64,000 nucleotides of DNA from NCBI GenBank assembly GCA_049323895.1, contig JBMOKT010000013.1, positions 248,001 through 312,000 on the forward strand, read 5' to 3'. Of this stretch, positions 41,385 through 51,143 are shown in pieces. Numbering within the stretch: the first letter of the stretch is position 1; every line of letters starts with the position of its first letter. The stretch comes from JBMOKT01 sp049323895. Its GTDB lineage: Bacteria; Bacillota; Peptococcia; Peptococcales; BICA1-8. The notes beneath the pieces are model-generated. The model was not told the DNA's origin and ran no database searches. It saw only the letters and a list, made by a program, of their open reading frames with translations. A program made the translations under genes and the position numbers.

Positions 41385-41993
41385 TTAAGAAATCTGGAGA
41401 TGGTACGTATCATTAAACAAAGTTAGTATACCTTTATTATTATAAAATTCTACAATACTAATTCCTGTGTTCCCCTGTTTAATTTTCCACAGGCAATTAA
41501 GGTTCATGCCAAGAATATTACAAATTAGGGTACCGATGGTCCCTCCGTGGGCAACCACAATAATGCTGTTGTTCTCAGAATTAAGCAACTGGCTTAAGCC
41601 GTTCCATGCCCTATCCAAGAGCTGCTGAAATGATTCACCATTAGGAATCACTAATTTTTCTGGTTCATTAAGCCATGTTTCCAGAAGCTCCGGATATAGT
41701 TTTTGAATTTCATTAAAGGTTTTTCCTTCCCAAATGCCAAAATTTATTTCTCTAAATTGAGGCATAGCTATTACCGGCAGAGTATGTTCAAGGGCAATAA
41801 TTTCAGCAGTTTGTTTTGCTCGCAACAAATCACTGGAATATATTGCATCTATTTGAAACTCCCTTAATCTTTTAGCTGCCCGTGAAGCTTGTTGTATTCC
41901 GGTAGGACTTAAGGGGATATCAGTATGCCCTTGGTATTTTCCTGCATCATTCCATAAAGTTTGTCCATGCCTTACGAAAATAACTTTTTTCAT
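41385..41993 (-). CDS. cobC: Histidine phosphatase, probable alpha-ribazole phosphatase CobC
   Basis: A 202-residue phosphoglycerate-mutase-like enzyme. The catalytic phospho-His is in VRHGQTLWN near residue 8; the acid-base Glu region is REINFGIWEG near 82, and VVAHGGTIG near 148 holds the second His. Family members also include general phosphatases, so the assignment to alpha-ribazole-5'-phosphate rests on position, directly after cobD in the cobalamin operon. Confidence 0.78.
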   Translation of the reverse strand: MKKVIFVRHGQTLWNDAGKYQGHTDIPLSPTGIQQASRAAKRLREFQIDAIYSSDLLRAKQTAEIIALEHTLPVIAMPQFREINFGIWEGKTFNEIQKLYPELLETWLNEPEKLVIPNGESFQQLLDRAWNGLSQLLNSENNSIIVVAHGGTIGTLICNILGMNLNCLWKIKQGNTGISIVEFYNNKGILTLFNDTYHLQIS

Positions 41994-42004
41994 ATTTCCA
42001 CATC

Positions 42005-43090
42005 CTACCTAGTAATTAATACTTCTTTCAAGTTGGCAAGCAATTTAAGATTGTCTTCATGGGATTTAATTGCTACCCTTATAAAACCTTCATTTAATAA
42101 AGGATAGGAATTGCAGTTTCTAATTAATACTCCTTTTTTAGCAAGTTTTTCAGTTAGTTCACTGGAAGAATTGGGGGGAAGTAATTTAATAAATATATAA
42201 TTAGCGGTAGGCTTAAATGGTACTAGACCTTGGATTTCTTTCAAACTTATATATAAAAATTCTCTTTCCTTTTTAAAGAAATTGTAGGTCTCTTTAATGA
42301 AATTAGTATCCTTCAAGGCAGCCTCCCCTGCCAACTGAGCAAAAGTATTAATATTCCATGGGTCCCTAGCCCTATCTAGTCTATTAATATGCGAGGTATG
42401 TGCTATTAAGGCACCCAATCTCAGACCAGGGATAGCAAAAAATTTAGTTAGGGAATACAAAATCAACAAATTTTTGTTCTGTACCGCTTGAGGCATGTGA
42501 GAAATTAAGTGATAGTCTTCTAAAAAATCCAAAAAGGACTCATCTATTATTAAATATGCGCCCTTGTGCCTGCATAATTTAAATAATTCAGTCAAAAACA
42601 GTTTGTCAAAAAGCTGTCCGGTTGGATTATTTGGGTTACAAATAAAAATGATATCATTTTCTTGTAAATCCGAAAGCTTGTCCAAATTAAAAAAATCCAT
42701 GCTTTCCCCTTGTAAGGGCAAATGTTTGATAATTGCATTTATGCTTTCGGCAGCAATTTCATATTCCGAAAAGGCGGGGACAGGAATCCAGACCTGTTGT
42801 GGCCTGATGTTATTAACAATCAGGAAAATTAATTCAGATGCACCATTACCCAAAATAATATTTTCCTGAGCCATACCTAGATGATTTGCCAAAACTTTTT
42901 TTACCTCCTTATTTCTACCGTCGGGATAACGGGAAATAAGCATTAGGTTGTCCTTTATTACTTCATATACAATCTGCGGTGGTCCAAGGGGGTTTATATT
43001 TGCACTAAAATCCAGCATCTTTTCAACTGGAACATTATACATCTCACTAGCCTCATTTAGGTTGCCACCATGTTTCCTAATTTGGGACAA
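42005..43090 (-). CDS. cobD: Threonine-phosphate decarboxylase CobD
   Basis: A 361-residue fold-type I PLP enzyme with a TTG start, supported by GGAGG seven bases before and by the family's N-terminal HGGNL. The PLP Lys is in LYSLTKFFAIPGLRLG near 223; LIIDESFLDF carries the Asp. It resembles histidinol-phosphate aminotransferase, but here the next gene is pduX, making L-threonine phosphate, so decarboxylation to aminopropanol phosphate for the B12 nucleotide loop fits best. It overlaps pduX by 34 bp. Confidence 0.87.
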   Translation of the reverse strand: MSQIRKHGGNLNEASEMYNVPVEKMLDFSANINPLGPPQIVYEVIKDNLMLISRYPDGRNKEVKKVLANHLGMAQENIILGNGASELIFLIVNNIRPQQVWIPVPAFSEYEIAAESINAIIKHLPLQGESMDFFNLDKLSDLQENDIIFICNPNNPTGQLFDKLFLTELFKLCRHKGAYLIIDESFLDFLEDYHLISHMPQAVQNKNLLILYSLTKFFAIPGLRLGALIAHTSHINRLDRARDPWNINTFAQLAGEAALKDTNFIKETYNFFKKEREFLYISLKEIQGLVPFKPTANYIFIKLLPPNSSSELTEKLAKKGVLIRNCNSYPLLNEGFIRVAIKSHEDNLKLLANLKEVLITR

Positions 43091-43983
43091 AAATATTCCT
43101 CCTCTAAGGGGAAATTAATTCCTCCATTTATTAGCTTGAATTTTCCAAGATAAAAAAGACCAGGAAAGGATTTTCTAATTAATGCGCTAATCTTTTCATA
43201 GTCACAATATTTAGCATTATATAAAATACCTATTAATGTTCCACTATGGGCAGTATTTACCCCCAGTCCGTCATTTTTCAAAATAATTTCAATAACCTTT
43301 TCCAACTCGGGTTTATAGATTATATTCTGATTTGTCAAAGCACTTAGAGTTGCTCCTTGGGCCACTAAATTAAAATCATTTGTTCTAAGACCTTTTTCAA
43401 CAAGCTTGAAAGCTTTTTTAACTTGTTTTTCATTTAGTGCATTTTTTTCTTTTAAATCTGGTCTTTGATTAAAAATAATTGTATCAATTTCTCCGCCAAA
43501 ATCATAGACCAGTAAATCAATATCTACTGCCTCGCCAATCTCTTTATAGAAATCGCCTTTAACATGGTCAAATGCGACAATACCAGGATAAAAAAGTCCG
43601 TCACTGGGCTCTATACTAAGAGCTATTTTAGATATTTCCGTAGGCGACAAAAAACATCCTAAGGCTTTTGCAGTAGCAGAGCAGGCCGCGGTTATATCAG
43701 CAGTACTGCTAGCCATACCTTTAGAAATAGGTAGCTTTGTTTCAACATTAACGGAAGCCCCTAGAATCTCCCCTGTTAAGTAAAGCATGGTTTTAGAAAC
43801 CGCTTGAATAACCTTAGTCCTTCTTGGGTCATTTACATATACAAAATTGTTTTTGGGGTTGTTTATATCTACTGATACTTTTGAATAGCAATTAACTGGG
43901 CAAGTAATATGGAAATTAATTTTTTCCATTGTCCCCTGAACGAGTTCCCCGCATGTCCCCGGAGCAACAGCCGTACCTCTCAT
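43057..43983 (-). CDS. pduX: L-threonine kinase PduX (GHMP kinase)
   Basis: A 308-residue GHMP-family kinase. PGTCGELVQG near residue 8 is the N-terminal substrate loop and PISKGMASSTADI near 88 is the ATP-binding Gly/Ser loop; NTAHSGTLIG near 252 is the third motif. PduX phosphorylates L-threonine for aminopropanol phosphate synthesis. It stands between cobS and cobD, its expected partner. A 65-bp gap with no hairpin separates it from cobS. Confidence 0.88.
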   Translation of the reverse strand: MRGTAVAPGTCGELVQGTMEKINFHITCPVNCYSKVSVDINNPKNNFVYVNDPRRTKVIQAVSKTMLYLTGEILGASVNVETKLPISKGMASSTADITAACSATAKALGCFLSPTEISKIALSIEPSDGLFYPGIVAFDHVKGDFYKEIGEAVDIDLLVYDFGGEIDTIIFNQRPDLKEKNALNEKQVKKAFKLVEKGLRTNDFNLVAQGATLSALTNQNIIYKPELEKVIEIILKNDGLGVNTAHSGTLIGILYNAKYCDYEKISALIRKSFPGLFYLGKFKLINGGINFPLEEEYFCPKLGNMVAT

Positions 43984-44048
43984 TTAGACACCTCTTTCGT
44001 CCTTCCTTAATCCTCACCCTAGTTTATTCAAAAAAAGCATTTTTGTTA

Positions 44049-44786
44049 TTAAATTTTTAAAAGGAGACAAATAAAAATAAATACAACCTGTGAAACTTCA
44101 TTTATTGCTCCGTAAATGTCACCCGTTAATCCATTTAATAAATCACTTGTCTTAATCATTGGTGTCAGTAAAACTAAATAAGTAATTGCCATTGCCATAA
44201 GATAACGAAAATCTAATAACGCAAGAGTAAAAAGCAATATGCCAGTGAGGATATACCAGCTGTTTTTTGTAGTATTTTCCCAGAAAATTTTCCCCAGTCC
44301 TTTTTCTCTTGCATAAGGATAAAAAGTGATGCCATAAAGCATGACCCAACGGCTTATGACAGGCATTAATAGTAGACCTACTATTAAGTTCCCATTAAGA
44401 AGAGATATTATGATACTATATTTGAGAATTAATAGAGAAAAAACAGCCACTACACTATGGGCACCGACACGGCTGTCTTTCATAATTTCTAATACCTTTT
44501 CCTTGGGTCTGGCTGATAGCATGCCATCCATGGTATCCATAAACCCCTCTAGATGAATACCTCCTGTTAAAATTATATCTGCCACCACTATCAATGCTCC
44601 CACTACTAGAGGAGACATAAAAACAGAAGATATTTTAGCTATTAAAAATAAAATAATTCCAATTATCAATCCTACTACAGGAAAAAACCTGCTGGAACCG
44701 CCAAATTCCTCTTCAGTAATATTAAGTTTTACTCCACCTAGGGGGATTCGCGTCATAAACTGCAAGGCAATAATTAAACCTTTCAT
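44049..44786 (-). CDS. cobS: Adenosylcobinamide-GDP ribazoletransferase CobS
   Basis: A 245-residue polytopic membrane enzyme. Features: FMTRIPLGG near residue 10, GIHLEGFMDTMDGMLSARPKEK near 75-96 (metal-binding Asp residues and substrate loop), and several hydrophobic helices. It joins adenosylcobinamide-GDP to alpha-ribazole, finishing cobalamin. Its ATG overlaps the cbiA stop by 4 bp. The partner base-activating enzyme CobT is not in the window. Confidence 0.93.
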   Translation of the reverse strand: MKGLIIALQFMTRIPLGGVKLNITEEEFGGSSRFFPVVGLIIGIILFLIAKISSVFMSPLVVGALIVVADIILTGGIHLEGFMDTMDGMLSARPKEKVLEIMKDSRVGAHSVVAVFSLLILKYSIIISLLNGNLIVGLLLMPVISRWVMLYGITFYPYAREKGLGKIFWENTTKNSWYILTGILLFTLALLDFRYLMAMAITYLVLLTPMIKTSDLLNGLTGDIYGAINEVSQVVFIFICLLLKI

Positions 44787-46168
44787 GTGTTACCTTCCTT
44801 TTTAAATGTATTGCATACTTTTAGAAAATTTTGCGCAAGAGAGGGATTGCTGGCAAAATGTAAATGCAGATAGGAAGCAAGCAAATAATTATCGCAATAT
44901 CCCTCACAATTTCCGTTTTTATATTGGAAAGCAACTTTTTCTGGACTTTCCTCCTCCGGTTCAAACCTGCTGTAATGAAATTCATGCCCTTTAATATAGG
45001 TTCCTGCTTCACCTAAAAGGGAATGATTTTTAATTATTCCTTCACGATAACCCATTCCGGCTAATTTCTTTGTCATTTTACATTTGCCAGGTATTAGACC
45101 CACCATTTTAAAGGTATTATCGAAAAAATCAGAGATTTCTTGGGTAAGGTACATGAAACCTCCGCATTCAGCGTAGATGGGAATACCTAAATTATAAGCC
45201 TGCCGGAGGGAATGGATAAATTCTCTATTATTACTAAGCCTTTCTAAAAAAAGTTCTGGAAAGCCCCCGCCAATTATGAGTCCACAAACGTCTTTCGGTA
45301 TTGACTGGTCTTTTAAAGGACTAAAAGGTATTAACTCCGCTCCCAGATGTTGAAGATAGTCAAGGTTATCCCAATAATAGAAATTAAATGCCTGGTCATA
45401 AGCATATCCTATGGGCAGTTTATCAAAAAGACCTCTTTCTTGGGATGAAAAAATACTTGCCTTGCTTTGGGGTAAAGCGACAGCACTTCTACTAATATTT
45501 AACAGCACATTAATTTCTACATAATTTTCCAACTTTTGTCCTGTCCTTAATAAATGTTCTTTTAAATCATCTTTTTCTATGGCTGGGACAAGACCCAAAT
45601 GGCGCTCAGGCATGCCCAGGTCTGTATCTCTAAAGATATGCCCTACAACAGGTATATTTAAGGGTTTTATAGCTTCTTGCAGTATTTGCAAGTGCCTTTC
45701 ACTGGCAACCTTATTCAAAATGACCCCGGCTATATTAACGTCTGCATCATAACTCATATACCCCTGGATTAAGGCTGCAATACTTCGGGCCATGGAACGG
45801 GTATCCACAACTAGAATAACTGGGCTTTTGGTTATTTTGGCTATGTGGGCTGTACTCCCTAAGTCAGAATTTCCCCCAAATCCATCAAAAAGCCCCATAA
45901 CTCCTTCAATGATTACTAAATCACTATTAGAAGAAGTTCTATTTACCAGTTCAAGAACAGCCTCTTCTGAAAACATCCATGAATCAAGATTGCGGGAATT
46001 ACGATTTGTAGCTAGTGTATGATAACTAGGGTCAATATAATCAGGTCCTACTTTAAATCCTTGGACCCTGATTCCCTTTTTAACCAGAAATTGCATCAAT
46101 CCGCTGGTTATAGTTGTTTTCCCTACTCCACTGTGAGTGCCTGCTATGACCAATCTAGGTAATTTCAT
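44783..46168 (-). CDS. cbiA: Cobyrinate a,c-diamide synthase CbiA
   Basis: A 461-residue enzyme. The N-terminal ATP-binding domain has AGTHSGVGKTTIT near residue 9; the C-terminal class I glutamine amidotransferase has the catalytic Cys in YAECGGFMYL near 335 and later conserved His residues (HEFHYSRFE). It amidates the a and c side chains of cobyrinate using glutamine and ATP. It sits between cbiB and cobS. Confidence 0.95.
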   Translation of the reverse strand: MKLPRLVIAGTHSGVGKTTITSGLMQFLVKKGIRVQGFKVGPDYIDPSYHTLATNRNSRNLDSWMFSEEAVLELVNRTSSNSDLVIIEGVMGLFDGFGGNSDLGSTAHIAKITKSPVILVVDTRSMARSIAALIQGYMSYDADVNIAGVILNKVASERHLQILQEAIKPLNIPVVGHIFRDTDLGMPERHLGLVPAIEKDDLKEHLLRTGQKLENYVEINVLLNISRSAVALPQSKASIFSSQERGLFDKLPIGYAYDQAFNFYYWDNLDYLQHLGAELIPFSPLKDQSIPKDVCGLIIGGGFPELFLERLSNNREFIHSLRQAYNLGIPIYAECGGFMYLTQEISDFFDNTFKMVGLIPGKCKMTKKLAGMGYREGIIKNHSLLGEAGTYIKGHEFHYSRFEPEEESPEKVAFQYKNGNCEGYCDNYLLASYLHLHFASNPSLAQNFLKVCNTFKKEGNT

Positions 46169-46180
46169 CGTAAATTCCCC

Positions 46181-47125
46181 TTAATTATCAAGTAAATATT
46201 GAACAATTGTGAGCAAAAGAACCCATACCGCAGAAACAGAATATAGGATAACTATAGAATTCTTAATTGCACTAATATCTAAAGGATTAATCTCATCACC
46301 TATAAAAGGTCTCTGGGATGGAATTCCTTGATAATAATTCAAACCTCCTAACCTAACTTGTAAAGCTCCGCTAACGGCACTTTCTGCAAAACCGCTATTA
46401 GGACTAGGATGATTTCTTGCATCACGGAGAAGAATTTTAATTGAATTTCTTCCAGAGATGCCTGGAATAGCTAGTGAAACCAAGGAGATACACAAACCAG
46501 TTAATCTGGCTGGAATAAAGTTTATAATATCATCCAACCGAGCAGCTGCTCTGCCAAAATACAAATATCTATCATTTTTATATCCTAACATTGAATCCAT
46601 TGTATTAACGGCCCTGTAGGCTATTGCTAATGGAGCGCCGCCTAAGAGAGCAAAAAACAGAGGACTTGTTACTCCATCTACAATGTTTTCAGCAATAGTT
46701 TCCACCGTACCTCGGATAATTTCTTTTTCGTCAAGTTCACCAGTATCTCTCCCAACTATAAATCCCAATTCTTTGCGTGCACATGAGAGATTTCCTTTAC
46801 TAAGAACCTTGGCAATACCTGCTCCGGCATTTGCCAATCCTTTTACCGCTATAGTGGTTGATATAATCCAGATACTTGCAGCCAATCCTAAAAGATAGTG
46901 AATACTATTGAGAGAGTAAATTAAAAGCCAGGTAAAGGAATAAGCTATCAGGGAAACAAGGATAACTAAAAATGCACCATATAAAAATTTCCGTGTATCA
47001 TTGTGTTGGGGGTTATAGAGTATCCTTTCTAGTTTTGAGATAAGAGTTCCAATTAATACCACAGGATGTGGTATTTTCTCAGGATCCCCAATAATTAAAT
47101 CAATAAGATATGCAAGTATTATCAT
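46181..47125 (-). CDS. cbiB: Adenosylcobinamide-phosphate synthase CbiB
   Basis: A 314-residue membrane protein with LIIGDPEKIPHPVVLIG at the N-terminus, ENIVDGVTSPLFF near 143 and NHPSPNSGFAESAVSGAL near 238, all family hallmarks. It attaches aminopropanol (phosphate) to cobyric acid. Its start overlaps the cbiP stop by 4 bp and it is followed by cbiA. Confidence 0.95.
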   Translation of the reverse strand: MIILAYLIDLIIGDPEKIPHPVVLIGTLISKLERILYNPQHNDTRKFLYGAFLVILVSLIAYSFTWLLIYSLNSIHYLLGLAASIWIISTTIAVKGLANAGAGIAKVLSKGNLSCARKELGFIVGRDTGELDEKEIIRGTVETIAENIVDGVTSPLFFALLGGAPLAIAYRAVNTMDSMLGYKNDRYLYFGRAAARLDDIINFIPARLTGLCISLVSLAIPGISGRNSIKILLRDARNHPSPNSGFAESAVSGALQVRLGGLNYYQGIPSQRPFIGDEINPLDISAIKNSIVILYSVSAVWVLLLTIVQYLLDN

Positions 47126-48657
47126 ACTTTAAGCTCCATTAGCTGATATAAAAAAGACATATCAATATTTTCTCTAACTAAATCAGCTAATTTATCAAAT
47201 GCCTCTTCTTGTTCTATTTTGTTATTAAAAGTCGGACTTGTAATGGGCTCCCATCCCTTAGCTACACGTATATTATTAAGAAGTCCCCTTCTTAATAGGT
47301 CATTATCAAATATTCCGTGAATGTACGTTCCCAAAATCAGACCATTTTTACTTATGGCTCCATCATTCAGTAGAACAGATTCTCTTCCTCTGATATCCAG
47401 ATTAAAGGGAGTGTCCAGCTTTCCGGTGAAATTTGTTATACCCATATGTATCTCATAACCTTCAATATTTAAATTTTGGCAACCCCTCAATATACCTTGG
47501 CTACCCTTAACTACCCCCTTTACCCTGTAGGTAATTTTATTTGTAAGGAATTCCGTCTCAATATCCAGTAATCCTAAACCTGGATATTCTATCAAATCCG
47601 ATTCTGTTTGGTGAGGGTCATATAATTTTTTGCCCAATATCTGGTAACCGCCACAAATGCCAATCACAGGAACATTCTTTTCTAAAACTAATCTTTTAAT
47701 ATCATTGGAAAAGTTGGACTCTTCCAAATAATTCATGTCACCAATAGTGTTTTTACTTCCCGGAATAATAATTAAATCGGGAGTTCCCAGTTGTTTGCCT
47801 TTTTTCACATAACGCAGTTCCACATCATTTTCAGAAGCTAACGCATCGAAGTCTGTAAAATTTGAAATATGGGGTAGGTTTATGACAGCAATGTCTAACT
47901 TTTGACTGTTGGTGGAGCTATTATTACACGTCTCTAAGGCCACCGAATCCTCTTCGGGTATTTTAAAATCCGAAAAGTAGGGTATTACTCCTAACACTGG
48001 CTTGCCTGTTTTGTTTTTTATAAAATCTAAAGCAGGCTGTAAAAGAGCAATATCACCCCTAAACTTATTAATAATTATACCTTTAATCAATTCTCGTTCT
48101 TCAGGGTCTAAAAGCTCTAACGTGCCAACTATTGAGGCAATTGCTCCACCCCTGTCGATATCAGCTACTAATAAGACAGGCGCTGTAATTTCCTTGGCTA
48201 CCCGCATATTTACAACATCATTTTCCTTTAGATTAATTTCTGCCGGACTCCCCGCCCCTTCAATAACAAGCAATTCATATTGGTCTATCAGAGTCTTTAA
48301 GCTTTCGCAAATAACCTTCCAGGCTGATTCCTTAAATTTATGATGGTAATCTACTGCTGATAAATTTCCAACAGGTTTTCCTAAAACTATAACCTGTGAG
48401 GATGCATGCCTGGTAGGCTTTAAAAGAATAGGGTTCATTAAAACATCTGGTTCTAATTTGCAGGCCTGGGCTTGAACAACCTGTGCCCTTCCCATTTCAC
48501 CCCCATCTAAAGTGACAAAAGAATTAAGGGCCATATTCTGAGCCTTAAAAGGGGCTACTCTATAGCCATCTTCTAGAAATATCCTGCATAAGGCTGCTGT
48601 TAAAACACTTTTTCCTACATTTGAACTAGTTCCCTGCAGCATTACAGTTTTTGCCAT
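47122..48657 (-). CDS. cbiP: Cobyric acid synthase CbiP
   Basis: A 511-residue amidotransferase from the ATG at 48657, which gives the family-typical start MAKTVMLQGTSSNVGKS and lies 4 bp after the cbiC stop; a 7-residue longer TTG/ATG start overlapping cbiC is possible. N-terminal P-loop domain, VLLVADIDRGGAIASIVGT near 165, and the glutaminase Cys in GICGGYQILG near 335. It amidates side chains b, d, e and g. Confidence 0.95.
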   Translation of the reverse strand: MAKTVMLQGTSSNVGKSVLTAALCRIFLEDGYRVAPFKAQNMALNSFVTLDGGEMGRAQVVQAQACKLEPDVLMNPILLKPTRHASSQVIVLGKPVGNLSAVDYHHKFKESAWKVICESLKTLIDQYELLVIEGAGSPAEINLKENDVVNMRVAKEITAPVLLVADIDRGGAIASIVGTLELLDPEERELIKGIIINKFRGDIALLQPALDFIKNKTGKPVLGVIPYFSDFKIPEEDSVALETCNNSSTNSQKLDIAVINLPHISNFTDFDALASENDVELRYVKKGKQLGTPDLIIIPGSKNTIGDMNYLEESNFSNDIKRLVLEKNVPVIGICGGYQILGKKLYDPHQTESDLIEYPGLGLLDIETEFLTNKITYRVKGVVKGSQGILRGCQNLNIEGYEIHMGITNFTGKLDTPFNLDIRGRESVLLNDGAISKNGLILGTYIHGIFDNDLLRRGLLNNIRVAKGWEPITSPTFNNKIEQEEAFDKLADLVRENIDMSFLYQLMELKV

Positions 48658-48661
48658 ACTA

Positions 48662-49297
48662 TTAGTCATTCCTTTCAACTAAAGAATATAACAAAGCATT
48701 TACTGCCGCAGCAGCAATAGGACTTCCCCCTTTTGTACCACGTACTGTAATATAGGGTACAGGTGCTTCCTCCCTTAAGAGTTCCTTTGATTCCTGTGCC
48801 CCCACAAATCCAACAGGAGTGCCAATTATTAAAGCAGGTCTGATATTATCATTCCTGCAAAGATCTAAAAGAGTAAATAAAGCTGTGGGTGCATTTCCAA
48901 TAGCTACTATACTTCCATTAAGTTCATTGCCTGCTATTTTAAAAGCTGTCATGGACCTGGTTTCACCAGTTTTATCAGCTAGGTCTTTGACCCTGGAATC
49001 GTTTAAATAGCATTTGCATTCAATATTTAATTTGTTAAGTGCTCTTTTATTGATGCCGGTTTTAACCATTTCCACGTCTGTAATAATATTGCATCCTGAT
49101 TTTAAATTTTTAATTCCAGCCTCAATTGCTTGGGGATGAAAATCTATCCAGTTAGCATAATCGGGATCACCACTAGTATGAATTATGCGATATACAATAT
49201 CTCTTTTTAAAGGTTCCCAATCATTGGGTCCAAGAATTTTTGCAATAATTTCCATACTTTTATTTTCAATATATTTGGGGTTAATTTCAAAATTCAT
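48662..49297 (-). CDS. cbiC: Cobalt-precorrin-8 methylmutase CbiC
   Basis: A 211-residue enzyme with VYRIIHTSGDPDY near residue 35, carrying the catalytic His, and IGTPVGFVGAQESKELL near 155. It moves the C11 methyl to C12, giving cobyrinic acid. Its ATG overlaps the cbiJ stop by 4 bp, consistent with translational coupling. Confidence 0.95.
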   Translation of the reverse strand: MNFEINPKYIENKSMEIIAKILGPNDWEPLKRDIVYRIIHTSGDPDYANWIDFHPQAIEAGIKNLKSGCNIITDVEMVKTGINKRALNKLNIECKCYLNDSRVKDLADKTGETRSMTAFKIAGNELNGSIVAIGNAPTALFTLLDLCRNDNIRPALIIGTPVGFVGAQESKELLREEAPVPYITVRGTKGGSPIAAAAVNALLYSLVERND

Positions 49298-50055
49298 TCC
49301 TTAACCTCCTGTAAATAGATATGCAAATCATTTAAATCTGTAATTTGGCATGGATATTCTATACGGGGTTTTTCAATAATAATTAAAGTCCTATGTAAGG
49401 AGGAACAGGCGCAAATTTTAGACTCCAGTCCTCCAATTTCACCACTGTTTTTTGTTACTACAACATCGATTTTCTTCTCAGTAATTAATATTTTGTTAAA
49501 CTCCACAGAAAAAGGTCCCTGAGCAGCTATAATATTTTTGGGCAGCAATCCTATGGAAAAGCATGTCTCCAAAGAGGAAATATCCGGTAAAACACGGGCA
49601 AATATTTCCTTAGTAGCTATTAAAGACCCGAAATGTTTTAATAACCTTGTGCCGATAGTTAATAGTATCCTATTTCCTATTTTATCTGCCAGTTGGACGG
49701 CTTCCTCGATGGAATGAACTATCTTAATATAAGGCTCCTGTGGTGTAATAGGATTGCTTTGCCGTTCAAAACGCAGATAATTTATTTTTAACTTTTTACA
49801 AACTGCCATAGCATTAGTTGATATATTTATGGCGAAAGGGTGGGTTGCATCGATTATAACGTCTATTTTATATGCTTTACAGAAGTCAACCAGTTCCTGA
49901 TAATTGAGGGTCTTACTAAGAACATTATCGAAATCTTGACTAGCTATTTGACCCCCATAAGCACTTGCAGTACTTATAACAAACCGTTGATTTCCTTTCT
50001 GGAGTTCTCTTGCAATATCTCTGCTCTCCCGAGTTCCTCCTAATAACAAAATCAT
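49294..50055 (-). CDS. cbiJ: Cobalt-precorrin-6A reductase CbiJ
   Basis: A 253-residue protein: MILLLGGTRESRDIARELQ at the N-terminus, DATHPFAINIS near 70 and a late VVTKNSGEIGGLESKI near 203, all of the CbiJ/CobK family. It reduces the corrin ring after ring contraction. In many operons cbiH is found between cbiG and cbiJ; here cbiG is immediately upstream (8 bp) with no cbiH. Confidence 0.93.
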   Translation of the reverse strand: MILLLGGTRESRDIARELQKGNQRFVISTASAYGGQIASQDFDNVLSKTLNYQELVDFCKAYKIDVIIDATHPFAINISTNAMAVCKKLKINYLRFERQSNPITPQEPYIKIVHSIEEAVQLADKIGNRILLTIGTRLLKHFGSLIATKEIFARVLPDISSLETCFSIGLLPKNIIAAQGPFSVEFNKILITEKKIDVVVTKNSGEIGGLESKICACSSLHRTLIIIEKPRIEYPCQITDLNDLHIYLQEVKE

Positions 50056-50063
50056 GTTTTCAC

Positions 50064-51143
50064 CTACTCAAACCAACAAAATTCTTTTGCCAATGATAAA
50101 ACTTTTATTTCGGCAACAGCTAGGGTAACACCCTCTATGGAGGTCTTGTTTATTAAAAGAGTATGGTTTTGTGCTGCCAATAATGCAGCCGGTTCACAAA
50201 CCCCAAGGGTATTAACAGTCCTATATACAAACTGGGACTTTTTTAAAAAAGGGAATTTTTCATAGCAACTGTTCAACTCCTCCTTTGAATATACAAAGAG
50301 AGGGATTTTTAAAAGCTGCGCTAAATCCAATATGGCTTTTTCTTCTTTTTTAATATCAATAGTTGCAAGTGCCCCTAATGATTTAATACTTAAATCATTT
50401 TCATTTAAGAATTTTTCAACTACATTTCTAAACTTTTCCGAAGGAAAATTTTTTTTACATCCCACACCTAGCATGATATTCCTTGGTCTTAGGAAAATAT
50501 TATTACTACCTATTAAATTATTGCATTTTTTATTACTGATGATGACATTCCATGTGTTATTGCCTGCCGAGTATTCTTTGAAATTCTTTACCTCTTGGTC
50601 AATGTCTGTTATTTGCAGATCTTTATCCGCCCAAAAAGTATACTTGTGCCCATGGAGAAGAGCCTTATTAAAAAATACGATATTTTCAATAGGTTCGATA
50701 TCCATTTTCCATTTTAGTGCTAAGGCGTCTACGGCATTTAGACTATTGATATCTGTAGCAGTTGTTATTACAGGATGCCCGCCAGTAAGTTGTGCTAATT
50801 CCTTTGTTAGCTTATTGGCGCCACCCAAATGCCCAGAAAGTAAGCTTATAATGTATTTCCCTTTTTCATCCATAACTACAACAGCGGGGTCTATATTCTT
50901 TTTGTTTATATAGGGTGAAATAACCCTGACAGCAATACCTGCCGACATGATCAAAATTATACCATCATACCTATGAAAAACATCTTTCATTAGACTAGTC
51001 AGTTTATTAAAATCTGCCACCCAACCATCCTTATTCAGATTAGAAATTGTTAGTCTTTCTACCTTTTTACCGCTAAGATTGTAAATCTTATCACCTAATT
51101 CCATACCTTTTACCGAAATGGAAATAACACCTATTTTTTTCAT
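50064..51143 (-). CDS. cbiG: Cobalt-precorrin-5A hydrolase CbiG
   Basis: A 359-residue protein of normal CbiG length, with the N-terminal part (IILIMSAGIAVRVISPYI near 62, SLLSGHLGGANKLT near 96) and the C-terminal domain (MLGVGCKKNFPSEKF near 225). It opens the delta-lactone and releases acetaldehyde. It is not fused to CbiH. Overlaps cbiF by 4 bp. Confidence 0.94.
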   Translation of the reverse strand: MKKIGVISISVKGMELGDKIYNLSGKKVERLTISNLNKDGWVADFNKLTSLMKDVFHRYDGIILIMSAGIAVRVISPYINKKNIDPAVVVMDEKGKYIISLLSGHLGGANKLTKELAQLTGGHPVITTATDINSLNAVDALALKWKMDIEPIENIVFFNKALLHGHKYTFWADKDLQITDIDQEVKNFKEYSAGNNTWNVIISNKKCNNLIGSNNIFLRPRNIMLGVGCKKNFPSEKFRNVVEKFLNENDLSIKSLGALATIDIKKEEKAILDLAQLLKIPLFVYSKEELNSCYEKFPFLKKSQFVYRTVNTLGVCEPAALLAAQNHTLLINKTSIEGVTLAVAEIKVLSLAKEFCWFE